A stretch of DNA of 64,000 bases from Cohnella rhizoplanae (GCF_948329515.1 NZ_CAOJCN010000013.1:120048-184047), one strand, 5' to 3'; shown: positions 16,962 through 25,609, numbered from the stretch's first letter. Numbers and translations are program-made. The notes: generated by a model from the sequence alone, not told the origin.

Positions 16962-17030
16962 CCGAAAAAAGCAAAGAGAAGCCCCCCAGATGGCAGGCTC
17001 CTCCGATGAATCCGATATGCGGTTACTGCC
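16962..17030 (-). promoter_or_regulatory. Candidate riboswitch-like leader with terminator/antiterminator
   Basis: On the minus strand GAGGAGCC (17003-16996) pairs with GGCTTCTC (16983-16976), with further G-C pairs inside, followed by TTTGCTTTTTT: an intrinsic terminator. The CTGCC of its 5' arm (16996-16992) can instead pair with GGCAG at 17030-17026, enclosing CCG/CGG elements. The two folds exclude each other, as in ligand-controlled leaders. It precedes the permease operon. It may belong to the ion-sensing class found ahead of DUF1646/antiporter genes (Na+-I), but this is from memory and unverified. The hairpin could also simply end the upstream beta-helix gene. Confidence 0.45.
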
Positions 17031-17031
17031 T

Positions 17032-17060
17032 ATTTTAAACCACGGCCCAGCGATTGTAAA
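17032..17060 (-). promoter_or_regulatory. Promoter-like sequence ahead of the permease leader
   Basis: On the minus strand TTTACA (17060-17055), a 17-bp spacer and TAAAAT (17037-17032). It would start transcription near 17024, inside the proposed leader fold, so either the 5' arm at 17030-17026 is not transcribed from this promoter or the promoter is fortuitous. Confidence 0.45.
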
Positions 17061-17074
17061 CTCGATTGCCGTCT

Positions 17075-19753
17075 CTAGGCCTCCGGATAAACGATCCGCG
17101 CGTCTCCCCAGTCGGCATGATCCCAATCGCCGCCGGCGATGCCGTTCGTTACGACGAGCTTCAGCTCGCTGGCGCCGCTGATGTCGAGGTCGATGAGCTG
17201 CGTGTCGGAGGTCGCGGTCATGACGCCGCTGTCGAACGCCTTGACCCCGTCCAGCCACACCTCGAAGCTCACTTCGCCGTTGCCGTAGGTCTCGTCGTCG
17301 ACGCCGACCGCGGATTGGAACCGGGCGTAGGCGCCGCCGACCGTGTAGACGATCGTAGACGCGGCGTGCGTGCCGAGCCCCTTCGCATAGACGACGTCGT
17401 TCAGCGTGATCGGCTTGCCGTCGGACGACTTGTCGCGCTGGACGTTGCCCCAGCCCGCCGTGCCCGAATCCCAAGCGTAGTCGCTCAGATACACGGTGGC
17501 GGACGCAGGCGGCGTGAGCGTCGCGACGGCGGGATCGCTGGCAGCCGAACGGTTGCCGGCCGCGTCCTTCGCCTTCACGGTAAACGACTGCGAAGTGCCG
17601 GGAAGCAGACCTTCCGCGGTGTAAGAGGTCGCTGCGGCGCTCGTCGTGCCGACCAGCGCGCTGCCGCGGTAGATCTCATAGCCGACGACCGCCTTGTTAT
17701 CGGTCGACGCGGTCCAGGAGAGGCTCGCGCTCGTGCCGGTGACCGCGGTCACGGCGAGACCCGCCGGCGCCGTCGGCGCTTCGGCGTCCGGCAGCTCCGT
17801 CGTTACGGCGAGCGGCGCGCTGGCGTCGGAGACGTTGCCCGCGGCGTCGCGCGCGCGGAGCGTGAAGCTGTAGGCCGTGGCCGGCGCAAGTCCCGTCACG
17901 GTGAAGGCGGTCTCGCCGGGCGCAGTCGAGCCGGCCAGCGTGCCGTCGCGGTAGACGTCATAGGCGACGACGCCGACGTTGTCCGAGGCCGGGCTCCAGG
18001 TCAGGCTGACGGCCTCGTCGGTCTTGGCCGAGACTGCCAGGTTCGCGGGCGCGTTCGGCTTCTTGGTATCGGGAGCGCCAGGCCGAACCAGGATGATGCG
18101 CTCCTTCAGGTCGGCGCGTCCCTCATTGTCCCAGACGACGAGCGTCACCCGGTACGCGCCGGGCTGATCGTAGACGAAGGTCGGACGGGACGAAGCGCTC
18201 GGCAGCCCCGTGCCGAAGTCCCACAAATAAGTTGCGATGGCGCCGTTGTCCTTGGACTTGCTGACGAAGGTCGCGGGCTCTCCCACGCGCACCAGCAGCG
18301 GGCTGTCGAAGTCGGCGGTCGGCTTGGCGTTCGCGAAGCCGCGCGAGGACGGCTGCGCGTTGCTCTTGTTGCCGTACACGACGTTATTCGCCCACTCCAG
18401 ATGCTGGGCCGCCGCCGGGTACGGATCGATCGCGACGTCTTTGTTGCCATAGATGACGTTCTTCGTAAAGCTCAGCCGGTCGACGCCCGGCGCGTCCGTG
18501 ATCTCGATCCCCTTGCGGCCGTTGTTCGCGATCAGGTTGCTGTCGAACGTCAGATTCTGCGCGTTGCCGTGGATCCGCACCCCGTTGCCCTCGTAGCCTG
18601 GGTAGGCGGCCTTCGGATTGCCAAGCTGCGTGTCGATGAAGCTGTTGCGGTAAAAATATTGGAACTGCTCGGTCTCCGATCCCGCCCCCTGCAGCTGCAT
18701 GCCCCACATGACCATGTTTTTGACGACATTATAGCCCCACAGCTGATGCCCGGTGCCCGGCGATTGCTGGATGCCGACCTGCTGGCCGCCGTCGACCACA
18801 TTGTCCGTCGTCACGGCATTGTCGGCCATGATCTCCAGACCGATGGAGCCGACGCGGCCGTCGGTCGGGTGCACGACGTTGCGCCGGACGGCGATCGTCT
18901 TGGATCGGACGGCGCTGATCCAGAAGTCCACCTGGTTGTCTTCGATGATGGAATTGTCCACGCCCGTATGCAGCTCGATGGACAGCCCATGCTCCTTGAG
19001 CCCCGATCCCGAGATCTTGTTGCCGCGGACGACGGCCCCCGGGCTGTCGTCGTTGACGAAGATGCCGCCGCGGCCGGTATTGGAGATGACGTTGCGCTCG
19101 ATGAGGGCGCCGGACGAACCCCAGCCCGCGCGCACGCCGGCGCCCCAGATGGAGCCGACGCCGATATTGGAGATCTTGTTGTCCGCGATGCGGACCTTGG
19201 TCGAGCCGACCGCGTAGAGGGCATGCGGCCCGAAGCCGTCGGTCGCCGCGAAGTCCTTGACCGCGAGACCGCTCAGCTCGTTGCCGCTGCCGCCCTCGGA
19301 CACGGCCGCCGACATCACGACCGTGCTGCTATTGCCGTCGAGCGTCATATTTTTGACGGATGCGCCCGTCACGTTGTACAGGTAGAACATGTACGTATCC
19401 GCGCTGTCCACGTACTTGACGACCGTGCCGCTCTGGGACTGCCCGCGGATCGTCACGCCCGACTTGCCGCGCACCGTGCCGCCCAGATAATACGTTCCGT
19501 TCGGGATGAGTACCGTGTCGCCCGCCGAGGCGGCGTCGATCGCCGCCTGAATGCCCGCGCGGTCGTCGAGCGCGTCCGAGCCGCTCGCGCCGTAACTGGC
19601 GACCGACAGCGTAGCCGGTCCCGCCGCGCCCGCCGACAGCGGGACCGCCGTCCATGCCAGCACCAGCGACATGCCGAGTCCGAGCGCCATTTTTTTGGAT
19701 ACTTTTCCAGTGGAGATTCTAGTGGAGGTTCTAGTGGAAGGATGAAGCTTCAT
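17075..19753 (-). CDS. Secreted multidomain beta-helix protein (beta-helix, PKD, 2x FN3, NPCBM)
   Basis: An 892-residue extracellular protein. A long basic N-region (22 residues) and hydrophobic core give a signal peptide ending near AGA at 41-43. SYGASGSDALDDRAGIQAAIDAA and PNGTYYL open a right-handed parallel beta-helix of the pectate-lyase type (about 50-480) with many N-x-I repeats. A PKD-like domain (about 490-570, FVYDQPGAYRVTLVV), two fibronectin type III domains (about 575-750) and a C-terminal NPCBM carbohydrate-binding domain (about 755-892) follow. This suggests binding or cleavage of a polysaccharide, perhaps pectin or a related glycan. AAGGAGAGG precedes ATG. A hairpin (19787-19804) lies in its 5' leader. 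Confidence 0.85.
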   Translation of the reverse strand: MKLHPSTRTSTRISTGKVSKKMALGLGMSLVLAWTAVPLSAGAAGPATLSVASYGASGSDALDDRAGIQAAIDAASAGDTVLIPNGTYYLGGTVRGKSGVTIRGQSQSGTVVKYVDSADTYMFYLYNVTGASVKNMTLDGNSSTVVMSAAVSEGGSGNELSGLAVKDFAATDGFGPHALYAVGSTKVRIADNKISNIGVGSIWGAGVRAGWGSSGALIERNVISNTGRGGIFVNDDSPGAVVRGNKISGSGLKEHGLSIELHTGVDNSIIEDNQVDFWISAVRSKTIAVRRNVVHPTDGRVGSIGLEIMADNAVTTDNVVDGGQQVGIQQSPGTGHQLWGYNVVKNMVMWGMQLQGAGSETEQFQYFYRNSFIDTQLGNPKAAYPGYEGNGVRIHGNAQNLTFDSNLIANNGRKGIEITDAPGVDRLSFTKNVIYGNKDVAIDPYPAAAQHLEWANNVVYGNKSNAQPSSRGFANAKPTADFDSPLLVRVGEPATFVSKSKDNGAIATYLWDFGTGLPSASSRPTFVYDQPGAYRVTLVVWDNEGRADLKERIILVRPGAPDTKKPNAPANLAVSAKTDEAVSLTWSPASDNVGVVAYDVYRDGTLAGSTAPGETAFTVTGLAPATAYSFTLRARDAAGNVSDASAPLAVTTELPDAEAPTAPAGLAVTAVTGTSASLSWTASTDNKAVVGYEIYRGSALVGTTSAAATSYTAEGLLPGTSQSFTVKAKDAAGNRSAASDPAVATLTPPASATVYLSDYAWDSGTAGWGNVQRDKSSDGKPITLNDVVYAKGLGTHAASTIVYTVGGAYARFQSAVGVDDETYGNGEVSFEVWLDGVKAFDSGVMTATSDTQLIDLDISGASELKLVVTNGIAGGDWDHADWGDARIVYPEA

Positions 19754-20018
19754 TTCTCAATTCCTCTCCTTCACGCGGTATGTACGGCTCCTGGGAGCCG
19801 TCGTCTCCATCATGCAGGAAGGGCGGCCGCGCTGTTTACTGCACAATGTTCGAATTGCTCGCCCGAGCGGCTGTTTCTTTTGGGAATCGATGTGATTTAT
19901 TTGAATTCTGATCGTATCCGCGCCTTCTTATATGCGTTATGCTAGATTCGTCATTGTATAAAACAGGTAAAAATGTGCGAACTTCTTGTACACTTTACAC
20001 ACGAGAGGAAGCGAGCCC

Positions 20019-20702
20019 ATGAACAAAAAAATCATCGTACCGATCATCGGAGCCGTCTTTTTGCTGGGCAACGCGGCCGGCATCTTCGCCGCTTCGCAGT
20101 ATCAGGCGGTCAAGGCCTATCTGTTTCCCGCGCTCAAGGTGGAGCTGAACGGTCAGGAGGCGGCGCCGGTCAAGGCATTGAACTACGAGGGAACCTTATA
20201 CCTACCGGCCAAGTCGCTCTTGTCCTATTACGGACTGAACGACGCCTTCGAGTATGACAAGAAAAACAATACGCTCAAGATGGGCGGCCCGATGTACCTG
20301 CACCTCCACCAGCGATTCTCGCCGCATATGTACCAGGTCGTCATCAACGGGAACTGGCGCCCTTCCATCCTCACAGAGACACGGAAACTGTACAGCAACT
20401 ACTATATGGGGGTCGACTTCTCGCTCGTGAGCGCCGTGAATACCGATCTGGACGCGTACGCCAAGCAGGCGCTGAACGATCAGTTCAAATATCTCGACTT
20501 GGGCAAGGCGCGCGCCGTTCGGATAGGCGGGGCCGATGCGCTGCTATACGACACCGCTTCGAACGACTCGATCGGCCGGCTGGCCATTATCCAGAGCGGC
20601 GAAGACTTCGTCACCATCGAGTTTTTCGTGGACAAGACGAGACACACAGCAGCGGACTTGAAGGAATTCGATAAGATCCTGGACAGCTTCAATATCCAGT
20701 AG
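20019..20702 (+). CDS. Secreted stalk-domain (copper amine oxidase-like N-terminal) protein
   Basis: A 227-residue exported protein. Signal peptide: MNKKIIVPIIGAVFLLGNAAGIFAA, cleavage near 25. Residues 40-90 (VELNGQEAAPVKALNYEGTLYLPAKSLLSYYGL, then YDKKNNTLKM) are the stalk domain common in Paenibacillaceae surface proteins, despite its copper amine oxidase name. The C-terminal 130 residues form an alpha/beta domain ending VTIEFFVDKTRHTAADLKEFDKILDSF, of unknown function. ATG at 20019 follows GAGAGGAAG. It heads a closely spaced group with the signal-peptidase-like and phosphatase-like genes. Confidence 0.8.
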   Translation: MNKKIIVPIIGAVFLLGNAAGIFAASQYQAVKAYLFPALKVELNGQEAAPVKALNYEGTLYLPAKSLLSYYGLNDAFEYDKKNNTLKMGGPMYLHLHQRFSPHMYQVVINGNWRPSILTETRKLYSNYYMGVDFSLVSAVNTDLDAYAKQALNDQFKYLDLGKARAVRIGGADALLYDTASNDSIGRLAIIQSGEDFVTIEFFVDKTRHTAADLKEFDKILDSFNIQ

Positions 20703-20724
20703 GTTACGGGGAGGCGGGGATGAT

Positions 20725-21186
20725 ATGAGGAAATGGCTGCTGTTGCCTCTGTTGTCGGTCGCGATCGCGGTTGCCGGGTGTACCTCGCCGCTGTCGCTTA
20801 AATCCTACGTGAACGACGGCGACTCGATGTCTCCTACCCTGAACGACGGGGACAAGATGATCGTCAGCACGGATCTGTCCAAGGGGATTAAGGCGGGCGA
20901 TCTCCTGATCATCGATGTCAACGGAAAGGAATACTGCAAACGCGTCGTCGGCGCCGCGGGCGACCGGATCGAAGTAAAAGAAGAAGGCGTATATGTCAAC
21001 GATCGGCTGCTCTATAAAGCCGACTACATGCCTGATGACGCCATCAAGCCGGCGATCGTACTCGCTGAAGACGAATTCTACATGCTCGGCGACAATATCG
21101 ACAACAGCCTGGACAGCCGCGTATACGGACCGGTCCGTCGCGATCAGGTCATCGGGCGCGTCACGAAGATTAAGCCGAAGAAATAA
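20725..21186 (+). CDS. Signal peptidase I-family (S26) protein with a lipoprotein signal
   Basis: A 153-residue protein with the complete S26 catalytic pair: Ser34 in DGDSMSPTL and Lys72 in YCKRVVGAAGDRI, plus the conserved GDNIDNSLDSRVYGPV box. Signal peptidase I cleaves Sec signal peptides outside the membrane and is normally held by an N-terminal membrane span. Here the N-terminus (MRKWLLLPLLSVAIAVAGC) ends in a lipobox with Cys19, so it looks like a lipid-anchored lipoprotein instead. It starts at ATG 20725 behind GGGGAGGCGGGG. Substrate may be specific to its neighbours. Confidence 0.85.
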   Translation: MRKWLLLPLLSVAIAVAGCTSPLSLKSYVNDGDSMSPTLNDGDKMIVSTDLSKGIKAGDLLIIDVNGKEYCKRVVGAAGDRIEVKEEGVYVNDRLLYKADYMPDDAIKPAIVLAEDEFYMLGDNIDNSLDSRVYGPVRRDQVIGRVTKIKPKK

Positions 21187-21202
21187 GAGCGAGGAGCGCG
21201 TC

Positions 21203-21529
21203 ATGAAGCTACTGTTCGTATGCAGCCGCAACAAGTGGAGGAGCCTGACGGCCGAGAAAATATTCGAAGGGCTCGAGGGCTATCAAGTGAGGTCAGCCGG
21301 AACGGAGGATGCCGCGAGAATTAAGGTGAACGAGGGTCATGTCGGGTGGGCCGATATGATCTTCGCCATGGAGAAGAAGCATGTACATCGGCTGCAGGAC
21401 AAGTTCCCGCACCTGCTTCCAGGCAAGAGGATCGTCTGCCTCGGCATCCCCGACGAATACGGATATATGGATGAGGAGTTAATCGAGACGCTGAAGACAG
21501 GCGTATCGGCGTACATTGAACTGCCGTGA
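21203..21529 (+). CDS. Low-molecular-weight protein tyrosine phosphatase-like protein
   Basis: A 108-residue cytosolic protein. The active-site P-loop is CSRNKWRS (Cys7, Arg13), fitting CX5R(S/T), and it follows a beta-strand KLLFV at the very N-terminus as in LMW-PTPs. SAGTEDAARIKV and WADMIFAMEKKHVHRL match the rest of the fold. The protein is shorter than typical LMW-PTPs (about 150) and lacks an evident DPY/DPW general-acid motif; DEYGY near 85 may stand in. Start ATG 21203 follows GCGAGGAGC, 16 nt after the previous stop. Confidence 0.75.
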   Translation: MKLLFVCSRNKWRSLTAEKIFEGLEGYQVRSAGTEDAARIKVNEGHVGWADMIFAMEKKHVHRLQDKFPHLLPGKRIVCLGIPDEYGYMDEELIETLKTGVSAYIELP

Positions 21530-21558
21530 AGAATGAAGGACAGGAGGCAATCCAGCTC

Positions 21559-22092
21559 ATGGCTCAGGAAGCGGTCATCCGGCAGTTGGCTGAAGAAGGC
21601 GAAGCTCATGATTTAAATGCGGCATTCTCCAAGACGTATCCGTGGTATCGTCCAGGCGATTACTATGCCCGATGCTTGGAGGAGAACCGCCAAGGCTTGA
21701 GGATTACGTTGATACCCCGCGTGGACGGCAATCTGGCTGGATGCTGCCATCTGCTGTACCGGTCCGATTATCCTGGATTCGCCGAGGCGGGCATACCCGA
21801 GATTAACGCCCTGGACGTGTTCCCGCCCTACCGAAGATTAGGAATCGCGAGCCGCATGCTGCAGGAACTGGAGGACATCGCTTCTCTCAGCTCACCATAC
21901 GTAGGATTAGGCGTAGGGCTGTACCGAGACTATGGACCGGCGCAGATCTTGTATGCCAAGCGCGGCTACGTATCGGACGGTCTAGGGATCATGTACAAAA
22001 ACCGGACGGTCGCGCCCGGCCAGACCGTCACCGTCGATGATGAACTGTTGCTTTATTTGATCAAAAATCTCGCGCGACCGGGTCTAGGCTAA
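21559..22092 (+). CDS. GNAT-family N-acetyltransferase
   Basis: A 177-residue acetyltransferase: EINALDVFPPYRRLGIASRMLQELED (acetyl-CoA loop RRLGIA) and GLYRDYGPAQILYAKRGYVSDGLGIMYKN (C-terminal motif). I used ATG at 21559, after AGGAGG at 11 nt; GTG at 21526, overlapping the previous stop, is also possible and would add 11 residues. The 3' end overlaps that of the convergent DinB gene by 4 bp. Substrate unknown. Confidence 0.82.
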   Translation: MAQEAVIRQLAEEGEAHDLNAAFSKTYPWYRPGDYYARCLEENRQGLRITLIPRVDGNLAGCCHLLYRSDYPGFAEAGIPEINALDVFPPYRRLGIASRMLQELEDIASLSSPYVGLGVGLYRDYGPAQILYAKRGYVSDGLGIMYKNRTVAPGQTVTVDDELLLYLIKNLARPGLG

Positions 22093-22577
22093 CTTCTTAA
22101 CGACGGTACGATCAGTCCATTGCCGATCAGATTGGCGGATACCGGCGCGCGGCCGATCTCCCTGGCCCATACGGACAGCTGGCCGATATGATGGATCTCG
22201 TGCGCGACGGCGTGCCGCATGACTTCGCCCCAGGCAAGAACCTCAGGCGTACCGTCCGAGCGAACGCCATGCAGCGGCCGCGTCTCCATGGCCGGTTCCC
22301 AGGCAGCCACGAACGCCTCGACGTCTGGCCGCAGCCTGCGGTCCAGCGCTCGCACCTGCTCGAGCGTGCCGTACATCTCGAACGGATCCTGAAAGTCCGC
22401 TTTGTCCTGCAGCAATTGAATCCAGCTGTACTCCACGTCCGCGATATGGAACAAGGTCTTCAGGATGCCGCCGACGCCGCCCGTGCGCGCCTTCAGCAGT
22501 TCCTCGTGGGGCACGCCTTCGCACCATTCGTACCATTGCTCCCGGACGATCCAGTTGTACCGGAAAAAGGTTTGCAT
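22089..22577 (-). CDS. DinB-family protein
   Basis: A 162-residue four-helix-bundle protein of the DinB/YfiT type. The metal-binding histidines are visible: His43 in TLFHIADVEYSW and the pair in HAVAHEIHHIGQL near 125-134. Members include bacillithiol transferases and thiol-dependent enzymes as well as damage-inducible proteins of unknown role. MQTFFRYNWIVREQWYEW is the usual opening helix. Function here is unassigned. Confidence 0.8.
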   Translation of the reverse strand: MQTFFRYNWIVREQWYEWCEGVPHEELLKARTGGVGGILKTLFHIADVEYSWIQLLQDKADFQDPFEMYGTLEQVRALDRRLRPDVEAFVAAWEPAMETRPLHGVRSDGTPEVLAWGEVMRHAVAHEIHHIGQLSVWAREIGRAPVSANLIGNGLIVPSLRS

Positions 22578-22661
22578 CGCGTACCTCCCGCATTGAATCA
22601 GTCTAAGCCTGACTAGAAACGACTCTATTCTATCACAACCACTCTTCTAATGAGGTGTCCC

Positions 22662-23465
22662 ATGGATCAAGGCGTCATTCAACGAGCTAGAACGTTGGCG
22701 GAGCAGCTTATCCGCCAGGCGGGCGCCGTCGCGCTGGAGCGATTCGACGATATCGCCGAACTGACGGACAAAGACGAATACGGAGACGTCGTCACGGAGG
22801 TCGATCATCTCGCGGAAGCAATTATCCTGCCGGGCATTCAGTCGATTTTCCCGGAACATGCCATACATAGCGAGGAAGCGGGAAGTCTCGGCGGGGAGAG
22901 CGACTGGCTGTGGCTTATCGATCCGCTGGACGGAACCAACAACTTCGCGATCGGCCTGCCCGTCTTCACGGCGTCGATCACGCTCATGTATAAGCGCGAA
23001 CCCGTGCTCGGCGTCGTCTACGAGCCGCTCACCGACAGGCTGTTCGTCTCCGCCGCAGGCGCAGGCGCGTCCGTCAACGGCAAGCGGATGCAGGTCAAGC
23101 CGGCCGCACGGCTCTCCAAGGCCAATATCGGCTGGATTCAAGGCCATGCCGTGCGCAACGAGCCCCGCGCGGTCCGTCTGCGCCATCACCTCGACGTCAG
23201 CTTCAAGCGCATGATGCGGCTATGGGCGCCGACGCTGCAGTGGTGCATGCTCGCCAAGGGGGATATCGGCGGGATCGTGCTGTACCAGTCCGAGGGCGAC
23301 GATCTGTACTCTGGCATTCTGATGGTCAAGGAAGCCGGTGGCGTCGTCGTAGACTATGAAGGCCGGCCGTTCGCCGGCATGCGCGAGGAACCCTGCCTGA
23401 TCGCCTGCCACCCGGATCATATGGACGAGCTGTTGCGGACGGTGCGGGCCGGATTGTCCGATTAA
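22662..23465 (+). CDS. Inositol monophosphatase-family phosphatase
   Basis: A 267-residue magnesium-dependent phosphatase. Motif 1 EEAG (Glu71-Glu72) and WLIDPLDGTNNF (Asp87, Asp90, Thr92) bind the metals. The C-terminal motif is EGDDLYSGILMVKEAGGVV, where the usual WD-x-A is replaced by DDLYSG, a deviation often seen in subfamilies such as CysQ or histidinol-phosphatase-like proteins. It may act on inositol phosphates, 3'-phosphoadenosine phosphates or sugar phosphates. ATG 22662 is chosen because GAGGT precedes it; ATG 22650 is upstream in frame. Confidence 0.85.
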   Translation: MDQGVIQRARTLAEQLIRQAGAVALERFDDIAELTDKDEYGDVVTEVDHLAEAIILPGIQSIFPEHAIHSEEAGSLGGESDWLWLIDPLDGTNNFAIGLPVFTASITLMYKREPVLGVVYEPLTDRLFVSAAGAGASVNGKRMQVKPAARLSKANIGWIQGHAVRNEPRAVRLRHHLDVSFKRMMRLWAPTLQWCMLAKGDIGGIVLYQSEGDDLYSGILMVKEAGGVVVDYEGRPFAGMREEPCLIACHPDHMDELLRTVRAGLSD

Positions 23466-23611
23466 AGGAGGAGACGTCGCGGAGCCGCCGGGACAAGCGC
23501 GAATTTTATCGGTCGCTGGACGAGTTTTTTGACGAATCTGTCGGACTGCCAAGAGGGGTGGCCTCATATACTTCTGCGATGCGATACGATTCGCCTATGC
23601 GGGAGGAATGA

Positions 23612-24463
23612 ATGATGGCTATGCCGGAAGCGTCGGTGCTGCAGACGTCGGTGCATCAGATGCCGGTGCTCCAATCGCCGTCTCTGAATTTATCGGCGGA
23701 CTCGAACCAGAAGGTCAACTACGCCAAAAACGAGCAAAACTTCGTGACGCAGCTTTTCGCCGAGCAGTTGCCCGCCGTCAAGACCGGTTTCTTTAACGTC
23801 CACATGAGTCAAGGCGTCGTGGTCTCGCCGCACTGGCACACCAACGCCACCGAGCTCGTCATCCTAATTAGCGGAGAAGTTCAGACATCAGTCTTCAACC
23901 CGTTCACGCAGCAGCTCATGACGTACCGGCTGAAGCCCGGCCAGGTATCCCAGTTTCCGATGGGGTGGTTCCACTGGATCGTAGCGCTGACGGACCATAC
24001 GTATCTGCTGACGATCTTCGACGTGCCGACGCCGGATATCGTGCTCGGCGGGGACTTCCTGCGGGTGCTGCCGCCCGAGGTCGCTGCCCGCGCGTACTGC
24101 GTGAATCCCGCTGCTTATGCCCAGGCCGTCGCCCCGATCCAGAAGCCGGTCGTCATCCTCGGCCCGCCGCCGGGATGCTCGCCGGCGCCGGGCGCGGTCC
24201 AAGGCGCATCCGCGCAGCAGGGAGCCGGGTACCCGCATGCATCGGCGCAAGGCGCGGCATCGCCGGGGCCTATGTATCCTGGCGCCATGCAGGGCGTGAT
24301 GCAAGGCATGATGCAGGGCGCGATGCCCCAAGCTCAAGGCATGATGCCCCAGGCCGCCATGCCTCAGGCCATGATTCCTCAAGCCATGATCCCTCAGAGC
24401 GTCATGCCGCAGCAGCAGGGATCGGCGCCGCTCCCCTATCCCCCCGGCTCAGGCTGGAGATAG
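23612..24463 (+). CDS. Cupin protein with Met/Gln/Pro-rich C-terminal tail
   Basis: A 283-residue protein. Residues about 45-165 form a germin/oxalate-decarboxylase-like cupin with the metal motif HWHTNATELVILISGEV (His74, His76, Glu81 by count) and GWFHWIVAL for the second motif. From about 185 the sequence becomes a low-complexity tail of Pro, Gln, Ala and Met, with MQG and MPQA/MIPQ short repeats. No signal peptide. GGGAGG precedes ATG. Related cupins occur in spore coats, and the tail suggests a structural or metal-binding role; both are inference. Confidence 0.75.
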   Translation: MMAMPEASVLQTSVHQMPVLQSPSLNLSADSNQKVNYAKNEQNFVTQLFAEQLPAVKTGFFNVHMSQGVVVSPHWHTNATELVILISGEVQTSVFNPFTQQLMTYRLKPGQVSQFPMGWFHWIVALTDHTYLLTIFDVPTPDIVLGGDFLRVLPPEVAARAYCVNPAAYAQAVAPIQKPVVILGPPPGCSPAPGAVQGASAQQGAGYPHASAQGAASPGPMYPGAMQGVMQGMMQGAMPQAQGMMPQAAMPQAMIPQAMIPQSVMPQQQGSAPLPYPPGSGWR

Positions 24464-24484
24464 GCGCGCGAGAGCGAGCCCTTA

Positions 24485-24523
24485 GCCCTTTCGCTTCCCG
24501 CAGGGAAGTCGGAAGGGCGTTTT
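24485..24523 (+). terminator. Intrinsic terminator of the cupin gene
   Basis: GCCCTT/AAGGGC and inner CTTCCC/GGGAAG stems followed by GTTTT. Confidence 0.7.
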
Positions 24524-24559
24524 GCGTGCGACGGCGCTTCTCCCGCGACCCTCGTCTCT

Positions 24560-25588
24560 CTATAGGTGCTTCTTGAAAAACGCAAAGGCCTTGTTGCCCG
24601 AGAAAGCGTGCGGACCTGGGAATATATCCGCCTCCAGGACGCCGCTCGATCCGGCCGCCTCGTAGATGCTGCGTACTCCCTCGTAGCCTTTATATTGATC
24701 ATGGAAGTAAAAGCAATCGTCGTACAGCCCCAGTTCAAGGAGCAAGGGCCTGGGCGCGATCAAGCCGGCGATATCGTGCGTATCGAAGTATCTATAGATC
24801 TCCGGGATGACCTGGGACCCGCAAAAATTGCCCCGCTCCAGACCGAAGCCCCTGAACGGATTGACGTACCCCGAGACGTCGGCCGCCTTGATCCGGGGCT
24901 CGACCGCCGTCGTAAACGCCGTCATCGTTCCCCCGAAGCTTAGCCCCATCATGCCGATCCGCTCGGGATCGACCTCCGGTCTGGTTTCTAAATAATCGAT
25001 GCAGCACTTGATGTCCCAGATGTTCAGCGTCAACGGATAGGCGCCGAGGATGGAGCCCTTGACGTAATTGAGGTTGCATACGTCCCCGCGGCCGGCGGTA
25101 TCGTTTCTCTCCCCGAAGCCCCTGAGCTCCGGCATGATCGTGAGGAACCCGGCCTTGGCCATCTGCACGCCGTAGTCGTAATTCATGCTCGAGATCGTGG
25201 CTTCCGCCTCGGGGCCGGAGCGGATGCCCGCGACCGGGTTCTTGCCGAGCTCCGTCGGATGTCCGTTGCAGCATATGATCGCTGCATGGCTCCGGTCCGG
25301 CTTCATGACAGCTGGCCGCAGCACGATGCAGGGGACGGAGGCATAAGCCTCCGTATCGAAGATGACGCGCTCGCGGATCAGATCGCCGCCCTGCACCGAA
25401 TATTCGACCTCGGCGGCAAGCTCCACCCGTTCGGGGAAATCGCCCAGCAGCCCAAGCAGGCGGGCGACCGCTTCCTGCCTCCATGCCGCCCATTCGATCG
25501 GGTCGGTACCCTTGAAGGATAGGAGCGGCTGCCAGTTCTTCGAGCGTTCAAGCCAGTATTGCGTGCTTCCGAAATGCCGGTTTGCCAA
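24560..25588 (-). CDS. Alpha/beta-hydrolase family esterase (acetyl-xylan-esterase-like)
   Basis: A 342-residue protein. The nucleophile elbow is GLSFGG, the acid is probably in LELGLYDDCF and the histidine in FPGPHAFSG, giving a full catalytic triad. The N-terminal part (GTDPIEWAAWRQEAVARLLGLLGDFP) and PELRGFGERND match large family esterases related to acetyl xylan esterase. I place the start at TTG 25588, 8 nt after GGAGG; ATG 25609 has no ribosome binding site and lies on the operator. It is last of a group with nagB-like and lacI genes, suggesting deacylation of an amino sugar or glycan. Confidence 0.75.
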   Translation of the reverse strand: MANRHFGSTQYWLERSKNWQPLLSFKGTDPIEWAAWRQEAVARLLGLLGDFPERVELAAEVEYSVQGGDLIRERVIFDTEAYASVPCIVLRPAVMKPDRSHAAIICCNGHPTELGKNPVAGIRSGPEAEATISSMNYDYGVQMAKAGFLTIMPELRGFGERNDTAGRGDVCNLNYVKGSILGAYPLTLNIWDIKCCIDYLETRPEVDPERIGMMGLSFGGTMTAFTTAVEPRIKAADVSGYVNPFRGFGLERGNFCGSQVIPEIYRYFDTHDIAGLIAPRPLLLELGLYDDCFYFHDQYKGYEGVRSIYEAAGSSGVLEADIFPGPHAFSGNKAFAFFKKHL

Positions 25589-25609
25589 TTGCAACGCCTC
25601 CGCCCGCAT

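Noticed and set aside
17066..19945. Open frame of 959 codons on the plus strand
   Set aside because: It is antisense to the beta-helix gene, whose domains and ribosome binding site are clear. Its product is Arg/Asp/Val-rich without recognisable domains, a common artefact of G+C-rich DNA.
23466..23611. Sigma-E/K-type promoter before the cupin gene (CATATACT near 23570)
   Set aside because: A -10-like sequence is present but no matching -35 at the right distance was found.
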